DNA from: Heliopora coerulea
Lineage: Eukaryota; Cnidaria; Anthozoa; Scleralcyonacea; Helioporidae
Reading direction: 5' to 3'
NCBI GenBank assembly: GCA_030142905.1
Contig: JASJOG010000002.1
Location: 5,465,001-5,529,000 of the forward strand
DNA length: 64,000 nt
A program made the position numbers and the translations under genes. Shown piece by piece: positions 53,200 through 64,000 of the stretch. The notes under the pieces were generated by a model. The model saw nothing but the letters and a program-made list of their open reading frames with translations. It ran no database searches and was not told the origin of the DNA. How positions within the stretch are numbered: the first letter of the stretch is position 1; the number at the start of each line of letters is the position of its first letter.

Positions 53200-56130
53200 T
53201 TTTCGAGTTCGACGTCTCCGTTCCCGTTGCCGTCCTCTAATCGTAAGGTCTCTTATATCTGCGTCTCGACGTGACAATATCAACTCCGTTACAGTGCTTC
53301 CGACTATAAATTTGCATGAAGCGCAGCGGCAGGACGAATGTATTTCACAGATTATTCAATTGAAACTCCAAAAGAAACCTAGACCCGATATCACAGAGTA
53401 GGCAGATGATCCAGTTCTCAAACATTTTTGGGTATAATTAGGATCGATTGCTTATATACAATGGCTTACTAGTACGTTCTCGCCACAAAGAATACGCCTA
53501 CCCTGATCATGCGATTGTTATTCCGCAATCTTTAGTGCCTCAAATACTTGATGGTATGCATGACAATCCATCATGTGGTCATCTCGGCTTTGCCAAAACA
53601 GAAGAGCGAATTCGCGAGAGGTTTTACTGGCCAAATCTGCGCGCCTCAGTGCAATTTCACATCCAACACTGTATATCTTGCCAGCGCCGTAAGTCGCCAC
53701 CAACTCCGAATAAAGTTCCCATGAAGACGATTGATGTGGGTGAGCCCTTCACTTTTTGGGCATTAGATTATATGGGACCTGTTGCAGAGACCGCGCGAGG
53801 AAACAAGTATACAGTGAACTCTCTCTAAGCGGACATCCCTCTAAGGCGGACACCTCTTCAAGGCGGACACAAAATTTGGTCCCTACAGTATCACGCTTGT
53901 TTCTCTGTAAATGAACTCTCTCTAAGGCGGACACCTTTCTAAGGCGGACGCGGACACTTTTTTTGCAGCGTTTTGGTTCAAAACATCTCTCAGAGCGGAC
54001 ACATGATGTTTACGAAATTTTACAACAGGGGAGTATTAGCTCTAAATTACCTACGGCATTATAGACACAATCTGACTTTCTGGTTTTGATAAAAGACTAG
54101 TATTTATTTCACAGTCGGAAGACAACTTATTTGCGCAGTCTTTTACTACAACATGTAGAGTCACTTGTCTTGATTTTGATTAACGGCAATTTTAACTTTG
54201 CGTTTTCTTTGATTACACACTTCGCAATCCAGGCCACGAGTTCTGGGATACCTCGAAATGTGTATTTGTATGAAACTTCAAGCCCATATCCATCCCCCAC
54301 GGTTTAACCTTTCTCCTGTAATTTCACGAGAAACGCTACTTGATTCAATCGTCGTTGGGCTCTCGTTTGCACACTAGAATTTCTCTAAGAGTAGGGATCC
54401 AGGTGTCTTTATATACATGGTGCCCACGAACGAATTAAACGAGAATAAATTCTCCATTCTGCTCATAGTATCCTGTGTGTATTGATATTTTGTTAATATT
54501 TTGGCTGAACTAATTATTCTTTTTTCTCTCTGACGAAGGGCCTTCGCTCGAAACGTTAGATAACTACTCTCACATTTCGGCAGTACTCAAACCTTTCTGA
54601 TTATTTCACTTCTAATTATTAATAGGGTGTGACCCTAAAATAGCGTGGGAACAAAATACACAAGACAGCAACATAATTTGTAACAGTGAGAACGTGTTAT
54701 GAAGTGAAGAAATAAATTCACATTTACACAGTCTGAATGCAAGTTCATCACAATTGTTTTATTGAAGAACTCAAGCTAGTACTAACTGGTTTGGTTTTAA
54801 AGAATTATTGCGCGTATAAGTTCAAGTCATAAAGAAGGCTATGGATGGCGGGTTGTTGGGAAAAATTCAGAGGCATGCCATGGCCATTCGCGTTGTAGAG
54901 ATTAAGTTCACCCAAAAAGCAGCATTGCAAAGGGGTTTTGTTAAGGTTAACCCATTTATTCTGCACAAGTATAAAATTCTGGTTTTAGTTTTGACGTTTG
55001 GGAGTCAGATTACTCAGCTCTTTCTAAGGCGGACACCCCTCTAAGGCGGACACTAAATTTGGCCCCGAGAGTGTCCCCCTTAGAGAGAGTTCACTGTATA
55101 CTTGTTGTCATGGACCACTTTACCAAGTGGTGTGAGGCGTTCCCCACGAAAGACCAAAAAGCTTCTACGGTTGCTGACTGCTTAACATCCAAAGTCTTTT
55201 CACGTTTTGGGCCCCCACTTGTACTCCATTCGGATCAAGGGTCGAGCTTTGAAAGTACGTTGATGCACGAGATTTGTAATATCATGGGCATTACTAGAAC
55301 GCGCACAACAGCATATCACCCCCGCTGTGATGGCCAAGTTGAGCGGCAAAATCACACGTTACAAGATATGCTTGGCAATTATGTGTCCAATAGAGGAGAT
55401 GATTGGGATTTATTGTTAGATCCCGTTCTTTTCGCATACAATACCAGCAAACACGACTCTACTGGATTTTCCCCATACGAATTAGTTTTTGGGAAAATTC
55501 CTCGCATGCCTCTAGAGCTAGAATTCAGGGTAACAGTTACCAATCCTGCTACCCAAACAGAGTACGCACAGCGTGTTAGAACGACCCTACAGAAGGTAAG
55601 GCAGATAGCAAAAGAAAATTTAGACAAAGTGAGGTCAGTCAGGCGTCTCAATCATGATAATGATAAATGGAAACCGTATGTAGTAGGCCAGACAGTTTGG
55701 GTAAAACGTCCACAGACAGGAAAATTTGGCAGGAAGTGGATAGGACCGTACAAAGTTGTAAACAAGCTGGGAGTATATTTATCGCGTGGGGTGGAACGAT
55801 GGAAAAGTAAAGGTAGTTCATCACGACAACCTTAAATTAGGCTATATACCATTGGACAGCGGGCGAGTTGTCTCCCCAGGGCGTGAGTCCGGCGATTTCA
55901 CGGTTGTACACAGCTTGCCTCAACACCCAGTCCCACCACCCCCTCCCCATCGGCTTAGAGGTGAACACCACATAGGACAACGTTATGATCTTCGGCCGAA
56001 TATACGTCCTCCTGTGCGTTATTCTTACGACACTTCTTAGTTATATAAGTATAGCAATTTGCATCTGCACAATTTTGTAAAATACATTAATACGTGTTTT
56101 CGGGGACGAAAACTTAAGTGGGGGAAGAGG
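53200..56130 (+). pseudogene. Gypsy-2 pol, integrase region, interrupted
   Basis: Starts with the RNase H-integrase linker (about 53300: HEAQRQDECISQIIQLKL; stop at 53400). Integrase zinc-binding domain (53448-53800: HDNPSCGHLGFAKTEERI, FYWPNL, HCISCQRRK; HHCC intact), first catalytic Asp in ALDYMGPV, then a 1285-bp pogo-like insertion. The core resumes with VVMDHFTKWCEAFPTK, second Asp in HSDQGSSFES, Glu in DGQVERQNHTLQ, and the C-terminal WVKRPQTGKFGRKWIGPYKV. A proline-rich tail ends at 56040. A purine-rich tract, aagtgggggaagagg, precedes the LTR. 5' LTR-proximal internal region, protease and RT are missing. Confidence 0.8.
53812..55096. mobile_element. Non-autonomous pogo/Tigger-like DNA transposon
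   Basis: 1285 bp with terminal inverted repeats CAGTGAACTCTCTCTAAG and CTTAGAGAGAGTTCACTG, flanked by TA at 53810-53811 and 55097-55098. Subterminal words ctctaaggcggacac recur at both ends. TA duplication and CAGT ends fit the Tc1/mariner-pogo group. No transposase is encoded. It carries a hammerhead-like motif at 54530-54558. Confidence 0.8.
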
Positions 56131-56327
56131 GTAACGTTGTAATTGACGTAATGGGGTTGATAGATAATGACCTGTACACACATTGTTGTAATCGGAGTGA
56201 ATAGTTATATTGACAGATATTGATCAGTAAAAGGGAGATATAAGGGTACGCACGAATGATAATAAGACAGACTTAGACTTGATCTCAAGGTGTTCGTGTC
56301 CGTTTTGCTCTAAGTTCGGCCCGTTAC
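56131..56327 (+). mobile_element. 3' LTR of Gypsy-2
   Basis: 197 bp, GTAACGTTG to CCGTTAC, right after the purine-rich tract, followed by aatag and PLE E sequence. Differs from the left copy at one base seen (taacattg/taacgttg). Confidence 0.8.
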
Positions 56328-57690
56328 AATAGCATTTCTTAATAATTAAAAAATCCGTTAAAAATACTCAAAAGAAGTCCCTAAGGTTCAAACCTTTAGG
56401 TACAAAAGAATCCAATTTATATGCCCAAAAACCTTCCCTTATAGTTGAGTCTGATACATCCGTCCTATCAACAATTTTTACTAGCATATCTTTAATTTCC
56501 TCATGATCCCCCTCCTAAAAATGGGCATACAAATGTTCTCCCGGTATACCCCTTTGGCCATTACCATACCTTTTAACACTACTTTTATGGTTATTAAACC
56601 TCCTCTTGAAAGATGTTATTGTACTGCCCACATAAATCTTCGAACACTTTTTACACATAATAAGGTAAATCACCCCTGCTGAATCGCAATCGAACAAATA
56701 ATTAATATAAAATGTACGACCATTTCTACAAAATGTAGAACCTTCCTCCATAAAATTGCAAATTCGGCAGCGTGATTTGCCACATTTTCGCATACCCTTA
56801 TCCTCACTACCTTCTCCCTTCAGTGTAGACCTCACTAAATTATCCTTTAAATTCTTTGGTCTCTGGTATACTACCATCGGCTTTTCTTCAAAATACTTCT
56901 CATGTCCTCCGAGGCATGCAAAATAGGCCAGAGTGAATCAATAATTTTACCCACCCCCGACAATGCAGGGTGAAACGTCATAACTAATGGCAATCTCTTA
57001 TTTCTTTTAATATCTCTTCTATTACTATCTTGACAAAGGAGACTCTCCCTGGTCTTAGCTCTGGCCCTCTCAAATTCAGAATCTACCAAGTTTTCCTTAA
57101 AACCTCTTTTTATAAAATTACTACGAAGATCTCGTAATCTATCTCTATTACTCTCCTCCGTGCTACAAATTCGTTTAACTCTCAAGGCTTGCCCATAAGG
57201 AATCCCCTTCTTAACATGCTTCGGATGACAGGATCCATAATGTAAATACTGCTGCGTATCCGTTGGTTTACAATACACATCTGTCGAGATCTTATTACTT
57301 TGAACCATAACCATAACATCTAAGTATCAAAGCTTTTCATATGACCATCCCCATGTATACTTAATTCATGATATGAATTAACATAATCTAAAAATTCTAA
57401 CAAACTTTCCTTTCCATGGAGCCAAATGAGGAAAATATTGTCCAGAAACCGCCACCACACTAATGGATCTAGGTAATATCCCCTCAACATTTTCTCCTCT
57501 AACTTAGACATAAAGATGTTGGCAAAAGAGGGTGCAAACTTTGTACCTATTGCAGTACCTAACTTTTGATGGTAGATTTTGTCTTGAAACTCAAAATAAT
57601 TACTTTCTAAAATTAATTTTGCCAAATCTACCAACTCCTCAGCAGGCACCGGTTTTTCCAAACCCAAATTACTATTATATTCCTGCATTG
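56328..57690 (-). pseudogene. PLE E, RT and GIY-YIG
   Basis: Minus strand from 57688: RT motif B region (KLGTAIGTKFAPSFANIFMS), catalytic region WWRFLDNIFLIWLHG (second Asp of the DD box is Asn), then frame 57314-56871 (KPTDTQQYLHY, IPYGQALRVKRIC, LVMTFHPALSG), then 56877-56440 (CGKSRCRICNFMEEGS, GVIYLIMCKKCSKIYVGSTI). A stop follows LYAHF. The first two frames are separated by a short frameshift near 57317. 5'-truncated at (TA)n. The D-to-N change alone would abolish RT activity. Confidence 0.85.
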
Positions 57691-57715
57691 CTTATATATA
57701 TATATATATATATAT
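57691..57715. repeat. (TA)n, right flank of PLE E
   Basis: About 12 TA units at the truncated 5' end of the PLE. Confidence 0.9.
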
Positions 57716-58201
57716 TGTTCCCGACGTGTAACAAGAAATCAACAATTTATTTACAAACAAGAAAAGAAACTAAAGAGCTAGGATACCAACTAAAAACGTT
57801 CAAAGTTTATGTCTTTTTGACACTTAGAAGCTTGCGACTCTGACAACCCAGCGTGACTAAAGACAAAAGTTCCAACAGTAAAGCGTTCCAACAACAAATG
57901 TTAACTCCTTATTTTACACTAACGAGATATGAATATAGGTAACAGTCTTAAACACATGAACACACCGAGGGTCGAAGCAAGTCGCGCTTATATAGTCTGT
58001 AATGACGTAATTTACATAATTTCTAAAATAACTTAATATACTATATTTAGTAACAATCATGACAGTGTTCATGACTCAAGTAATCTAGAAAGTTCTTACA
58101 TCAACATGAGTCAGCAGAATTACAATGTCAGCATGAGTAAGCAATATGACTAAGAAATGACTACAAAAAGTTTGACATTCAAATGTTTTAGATATATAAC
58201 A
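57716..58201 (-). mobile_element. Candidate solo LTR (family T)
   Basis: 486 bp absent from the homologous position of Crypton-like copy 1. Its ends are TGTT...AACA. On the minus strand it has a TATA-like box (gactatataagcgcgac, about 57980-58000) and AATAAA about 30 bases before the 3' end (ttacacgtcgggaaca). These are LTR-like features. No clean target duplication is visible because it abuts TA-rich sequence. Confidence 0.5.
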
Positions 58202-58301
58202 TAGATATACAATGCGAAAATTTTTCCTCCTAGTCACTACGCGTGTTACAGGGCTCCACCGCATCAAGATTAGTACCCTCGCACCGCACTTTGCGCGGCG
58301 G
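58202..58301 (+). mobile_element. Crypton-like unit, copy 2, right end
   Basis: Matches 43405-43510 of copy 1 (gaaaatttttc.tcc, atcaagattagtaccc, cgcaccgc). Coding sequence of LINE-5 follows at once. Confidence 0.6.
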
Positions 58302-59815
58302 GCAAGGGGATAAGTCTGGTAATAAAGCTGATCAAAACAATTATCGACCAGCATCGGTCATTTCAGCTATAGCTGGCTTGTTTGAGAGACAAATTTATAA
58401 TCATTTTTATTCATACCTTACAAGGTATAAGTTACTCAATTCTAAACAATCTGGATTTAGATTACTTTATTCCACGGTTAAAGTGCTATTAGATTTGACC
58501 AATGATTGGTATTTCAACATTGATAGAGGAATGGTCAGCAGTGTCATTTTTTTTTATTTGAAAAAAGCCTTTGATACAGTCGATCACTCCGTATTAATGA
58601 CTAAATCGGAATATTTTGAATTTTCGCACTCATCCCTACAGTGGTTTTATTCATATCTGTCAAACGGATTACAACGTTGCTTTCTAAATGGTATGTATTC
58701 TGACAGTGAGAATTCACTGTGGAGTTCCTCAATGGTCGATTTTAGGTCCACTTCTCTTCGTTATTTATATCAATTATCTGACTACATGTTTAAAATACGG
58801 TCGGGGACGAATGTATGCTGATGATACGAACTTTACTTGTCACCATGTGCCCAAAATGATTTACAGAAAGAGATGAACTATAATCTGAAGTGGGTTACTA
58901 CGTGGCTTTTATCAAACAAACCTACACTGAATATACTGAAAAGTGAATATATGATAATGGGTTTCGTCAAAGTATTGCTACAATAGTTGACGATATACCA
59001 AATTTATCTATTAATGGTGTATTCCTTCGTGAAGTTTATCAAACTAAATGTCTCGGTGTGACGATTGATTGCCATTTAACATGGGAATTTCATATTAACG
59101 GTATTATTCAAAAGTTTGTAACTTCTGTTGTCATATTAAAAAAGACTAGTAAATATTTAAACATGGAAAATTTATGTAAGATATATCAGTCAATAATAAT
59201 GCCATATTTGGATTATTGCAGTACTGTGTGAGATAGCATTGGATCTGAACTAAGTAAAAAATTGCAACGGCCACAGAATAAAGCTGCCCGTGTTATAACA
59301 GGGAACACTTGTTTGACACATGGCAGTAAAGACACATTAAAAAAAAACTTGGTTGGTCAAACCTATATCAGCGCAGGCTTGAGCAGAAAGCTTTGACGAT
59401 GTTCAAGATTGTGAATGGTTTGACACCAAGGTACTTGAAAGAAATTTTTCGTCAAAATGTCGGATCAAGGTTTTGTTGTTTAAGACAAACGGCATTAAAT
59501 TTTGACCTTCCAGTCTGTAAGACCAATTATTATAGAAATAGTTTTGCTGGCGCTGGTGTCAAACTTTGAAACATATTACCCAATGAACTAAAATACACAA
59601 CGTCTATCACTGTATTTAAGAACAAATTGAAATTTTGTAATCTACATCAATTAATGAGTGAAAAATATATGTAAATTAATGTTTTTGTAATTACATATGT
59701 CTACATTTTAGGTATTTATTTACTTTCACGGCTTACAGGAAGACCACTTGTTAAATTGATTAGACAACCGCGATTAAATTAAGTTTTCAAATCAAATCTA
59801 ATCAAATCAAATCCA
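58302..59815 (+). pseudogene. LINE-5, RT main part and 3' UTR
   Basis: Continues the LINE begun at 47331: KSGNKADQNNYRPASVISAI, ARSL-type region replaced by YKLLNSKQSGFR, LKKAFDTVDHSVLMTK, then in another frame CGVPQWSILGPLLFVIYINY and GRMYADDTNFTCH (catalytic ADD box intact). The thumb (LGVTIDCHLTWEFHINGI), YLDYCSTVW and LQRPQNKAARVITGNT follow, with stop near 59672. The 3' UTR ends in aatcaaatc-type repeats. At least four frameshifts or stops. Confidence 0.75.
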
Positions 59816-62099
59816 ACCATCAACCCATCCACCCATCCATCCATACGAAGACACAATGTTTGTCGATTGTCAAACATGATGTAAGGCTCCAATTGTGAAA
59901 GCCAATATGATGTAGAAAACAAGTTAAAAACGATGGCTATCTACCTAAAACATTTGGATGTATAGACAAATTCTCCATATCATTATGTTGTGTTTAATTT
60001 TCTGAGAAACTTAATTCCAACGTCTACAAATATAATCTAATCAAAAAATAAAAAGTATAATCACAAACTGTTTTGTCTTCATTCCCTTTTTCTTCCACAT
60101 ACTTTCTCTTCATATTCTAGAATTGCCTATTGATATTTCTTTCACTCATAAGTATCACGCACACGAATGACAATCACAAGATGTAGCCTCTTTGACTTTA
60201 AAAGCTTGGGTTGTATTCAAGCTGCAGTGTAGAACCACCATTTTTGTTATCTTGGTTGTTGGCTGACAGCAACTACAACCAACTTCATAAAACTCGTTAC
60301 GTCTCAGAAAATGAGATCCTGACGAGCAGTCTCCTCTGCAGACGCCTGAAAACACATAATGGATGTTCTTTTGTGAGGATATCTCACGGTTACCCAGGTT
60401 ACTAATTCAAGCATTTATACATATACACCCAGAAGTGCACTAGACTTCTTAGTCTGAAAAATTTTCGAATTACCATTTGCTCCCGAAGTCATTCACATAA
60501 GCGTACGAGATGGGGGCAAGGAGCGTCAATTGCCTATCAAAACATACGAAGACAGAGAGTAATTCGGGTAAAAGGATCCCGTTTATTCGGACCGAAGAGA
60601 AAAATAGAAAATTAAATTTTAAGAAGCACAGTTATCTATTAGTTTAAAAGTGTTCCGAAGCATTCATTATTGTTGTTCAATCGTTTGTGGTAATTGAGTT
60701 ACAGTTTCGGTTGTAGACATCGTCAGTTAACGACAAAATAATTGACTGATTTGGTGAAAGGTTGACGTGACAAGTATCTCTTCTAAGGTTTTAGCATACT
60801 TCACAACCGACGTCTCTTATATACCCATTCCACACAACACCAACAGAATATCGTTCTGTTCACAGGAATCCGTCACAATTTAAGGAAAATTGGGCCAGTG
60901 TTCACACGATTCCAGACGCCCGGGAAGATTGTTTGGAATTTCCACTTTAGCGTAGGTTTTTTAAAAATCAAGCGTTTCCAAGCTAATATGAAAGTTTTCA
61001 AGCGATTCACCTTCCACAAAGAGGCCCAAAAGAATATTATTCCACCAAAGCGTACTCCTTCCCGGTCTTACCCAAAACCGACTAGCTTTCCACGTCAGTC
61101 TTCGAGCATGAATTTGCTGATTAAACTAAGTATTATTTGACTTAATTTTCTTCTCCGAATATTACTTTTCTTATTGCTGTTGTATAAATATTTCTCATAA
61201 GAATGAGCTTTGTAGATACTCGACAAATATCTTCCCCAAAAGACAAGATTAGTTATGTTCGCCACTGCAAATGATGTCCTTAGGAGGACATCATTTGCAT
61301 TTCGCACCATCTAGATATCGTTTTCAAATTGCTCCGATTGAAGTTGAATTTCAATCCGATGCCGTGTGAACGCAACAGATTTTGTGACTTTTTAGCGCAG
61401 TTTCCAAATCGTTTTGGCGTCATGTGAACGGGATTGTAATTATCATTTTTATTGTAAGTTCAAATTCCATTATGGAGTACAGTTTTGCCCAAATTCGGTC
61501 ATTTTTTTTTTGTAGCTCAGAATTCAGGAATATCTTTCCTTTCCCTCCCAAACAAACTTGGGCCCGTACGCTTATGCTCACTCTGAGTAACTCGTACGTA
61601 CTAGACCACAATCTAATTGCTCGAATGAATATTAGTCATCGAGAAAGCGATTAGTGTAACACCTTGCATTTTATCATAGATTTCTGTCATTTGATCCACT
61701 TATTTAGATATAAACTGGCCTTCCAAATCGTACTATGTTTTAAAGTTCATTTAAAATACTGCATTATTGGTCATCGTAACTTTTTAGTAGAAGCAACAGC
61801 CTAGAGTAATTCCTTAACTTTCACGAGCGGTATTGGCGAGACATTTTGAATTTTCAAAAGAAAGAACGTAGATTTTTTTTATTATGTTTAAAAAAGATCA
61901 GTTTGCTTTTAAAGTAACTTCTAAAAACTCCGCACGAAAGCGAGCGTTAAAATTATTTTAATTGGTAGTATTTTACAGCCATCGCCATAGCAGTTTGAAA
62001 TAAGTTCGAAATATTATTAATTCTACATATTTTGATCATGACTCACATCCGACGTCTTTGAGGTGCTCATTTACTGGTTTGTACTTTTCTTTACAATTC
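59816..62099. other. Unassigned sequence with short (CATC)n at its start
   Basis: Catc/ccatc words at 59817-59845. No domain or RNA gene recognised beyond that. A perfect hairpin lies at 61267-61298. Confidence 0.4.
61267..61298. repeat. Perfect 14-bp hairpin
   Basis: gcaaatgatgtcct, loop tagg, aggacatcatttgc. No flanking duplication or U-run identifies it as a terminator or transposon end. Confidence 0.85.
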
Positions 62100-62360
62100 T
62101 GATATTAGTGTTCCAAAACAAAATAAAACAAAATAAAACAAAACAAAACAAAACGAAATGAAATGAAATAAAATAAAAAAGAAAACAGAGAAAAAACAAA
62201 ATGAAATGAAATAAAATAAAAATACAATCAAATAAAACAAAATAAAATAAAACAAAATAAAATAAAACAAAATAAAACAAAATAAAACTAAATAAATTAA
62301 AGAAAAGGAAAACAAAGCAAAATAAATTAAATTAAAATAAAATAAAAATAAAATACAAAA
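62100..62360. repeat. (AAAAT/AAAAC)n pentanucleotide tract
   Basis: Imperfect aaaat, aaaac and gaaat words over about 250 bp. Long frames through it are phenylalanine/leucine-rich artefacts. Confidence 0.9.
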
Positions 62361-63758
62361 AATCAGAAGTACAGAGAAGGTGTTAAATTAGAAAACGTAT
62401 TATGCCCTTACGTTACCGTATGAAAAAAACAAACAAAAAAAAAAACAAAAAAATAAATAAATAAAGAAACTAAGGAACATATTCGTGAATATGAAAAGTT
62501 ACTTTTTCGATCCAAAATTCCACATCAATTCCCAACAACTCGATTTCAACCTTGGAATTGGAATGCATGAATTCTCATTTCCAAGGTGAAAAACTGATCT
62601 TATACTTGTATAGCTTCCTTTTAAAAAGGATTAATATAAACAAAATGGAAAGCACCAATATCGGCTGTTCAATAAGGTGTAATCCTTTGAAACAACTAAA
62701 ATATTACTGATGGACGATCACGTAAGAAACGAGTATTTGGTAAAATTAATCCGTTAAAGAGCCCGCACAAATGCTAAACGGTCCTCAACAGCGAAAAAAT
62801 ACGGAGGGAAGCGAAATTGAAGTCAACTATTCAAACAGCCAAAGGAAGAACAAGTAAATTACTTAAAGAACGAACTTTTTCATACAACTGCACTTCGTTT
62901 CTGCATTTGATAGTTTGAATATGAAAACTCAACATGAATTATAACGGATCGCAACTGTGATCCGCGCGTTATGGCATTATTGAACTGATAAAATGTCCTC
63001 GCGCGGACTTGTTAAACTGTGTTACGCACATCTAAAAATAGACAATGCTTTAAGTAAAAAAAAAGCACTTGCCCAACCGAATTAAATAAAGAAATTTTTG
63101 TTTCTTTTAATCCGTCATTTTACTGTATTTTCCCCTTTTTGCTGTTATTTTGATTTGTTGCAATAATTATGAAGAAATTGCAAAGACAATAAGTAACTTA
63201 TTCCCTACGAAGTTAACTGTTCTCAGTGGTTCAGGATATAGTGCCTACATCAGTAAATAAGGGTGACCCCAACTTTGTTGAATTGAATTCTTTGATTAAT
63301 TGGAGTCGGCGGGCGAAGAACTAAAAGTTCCGCCAAGGGCGCGCAATATCCTAAACCCGCTCCTGATCCGCTGATTTCAACTTTGACAAGAAACTACATT
63401 AAACAAGTTCGTCTCTTAAAATTTACCAATTTTAACTTGTTTCCGGCTAACACATCCACCAATTCTCACATCAACAGCCAGCGTCTCAAGATTGCACTTC
63501 TTTACATCTAAAGCAATATAGAGACCAACAATTAAAGAGGTTTAGTTGATTTTTATCGCGGTTCGACTTCCGTAAAGTATGTGTACATGGAAAATAACGA
63601 AGGGAATGGGATATCTATGTTAAAGCTAGAGCGATTCTTTACTGTAACAACATTTGACAGAACTCAGCTATAATCAGTTCTCTAATGTATACATTGTTAC
63701 TGCCACGAATAATAATGATATTAACAACTTTAACAATAATAATGACAGTAATAACAAG

Positions 63759-63789
<31 letters not shown>

Positions 63790-64000
63790 CAAATAATAAT
63801 GATGAAAATAACATTGATTTAATCACATTGGTACAAATTGACGAAACCCTCTTTTTCTCATCCTGTTTCTCTCCATAACAAAGGGTTGCTGGAGAGTAAG
63901 GCGCCAAAACTAGTTCTTATCGTGTCTGATTGTTTAATCATTATTATTTTGTATTATCAGGTAATTTCGTATCAAGGTAATGTGACATGCTTTTGAAACA
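62361..64000. other. Unassigned sequence with (AAT)n at 63705-63811
   Basis: No gene recognised. The AAT/AAC tract would be a potential target of the R4/Dong-like family, but no element is seen next to it inside the window. Confidence 0.45.

Noticed and set aside
53840..55080. Direct ctctaaggcggacac repeats as a CRISPR-like or satellite array
   Set aside because: They are irregularly spaced subterminal repeats of the pogo-like element, present only at its two ends.
62071..62315. Phe/Leu-rich minus-strand frames as membrane proteins
   Set aside because: Artefact of the AAAAT/AAAAC pentanucleotide tract.

Overview
The window looks like AT-rich, repeat-saturated DNA from an animal, probably a marine invertebrate and plausibly a cnidarian. 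The basis is the mix of families: Penelope-like elements (PLEs) with GIY-YIG endonucleases, RLE-type R4/Dong-like LINEs, CR1/Jockey-like LINEs, Ty3/Gypsy elements, a Crypton-like tyrosine recombinase, Harbinger, pogo-like and other small DNA elements. No bacterial operon, rRNA gene or CRISPR array was seen, and no host protein-coding gene could be recognised with confidence. The species cannot be fixed from sequence alone.

Layout. 1-8 kb is a nest of PLE fragments and one CR1/Jockey-like LINE that has itself been hit by a PLE and by a solo LTR; two PLE-associated palindromes lie here. 8-13.5 kb is mostly unassigned, with a tRNA-like sequence and a LINE 3' end. 13.7-25.7 kb holds a single R4/Dong-like element that was interrupted by a Gypsy element and then split: its 3' half is on the minus strand at the left and its 5' half on the plus strand at the right. 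The two halves share the Gypsy 5-bp target duplication and end in 851/848-bp inverted copies of the Gypsy RT. 26-38 kb is a head-to-tail series of minus-strand R4/Dong-like elements (F, B, C, D) joined through ATT-type simple repeats. Element B is the best preserved; its reading frame is broken in mid-element only by a precise solo-LTR insertion, plus a probable shift near its N-terminus. 38-41 kb is unassigned.

41-60 kb contains two diverged copies of a Crypton-like (DUF3504-type recombinase) unit with a decayed LINE between them. The second copy sits inside another LINE and has been opened at its (TA)n tract by a PLE, which carries a Gypsy element, which carries a pogo-like element. A Harbinger-type two-gene module is also lodged there. 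60-64 kb shows only simple repeats and a short perfect hairpin.

How it works together: this is a transposon graveyard with legible relative ages. (AAT)n tails act as repeated landing sites for the R4/Dong-like elements and (TA)n tracts for PLEs, so each insertion tends to leave the substrate for the next. Nearly all reading frames are broken. The Harbinger-associated Myb/SANT-like frame is the longest intact one; the two pieces of element B are open for most of their length.
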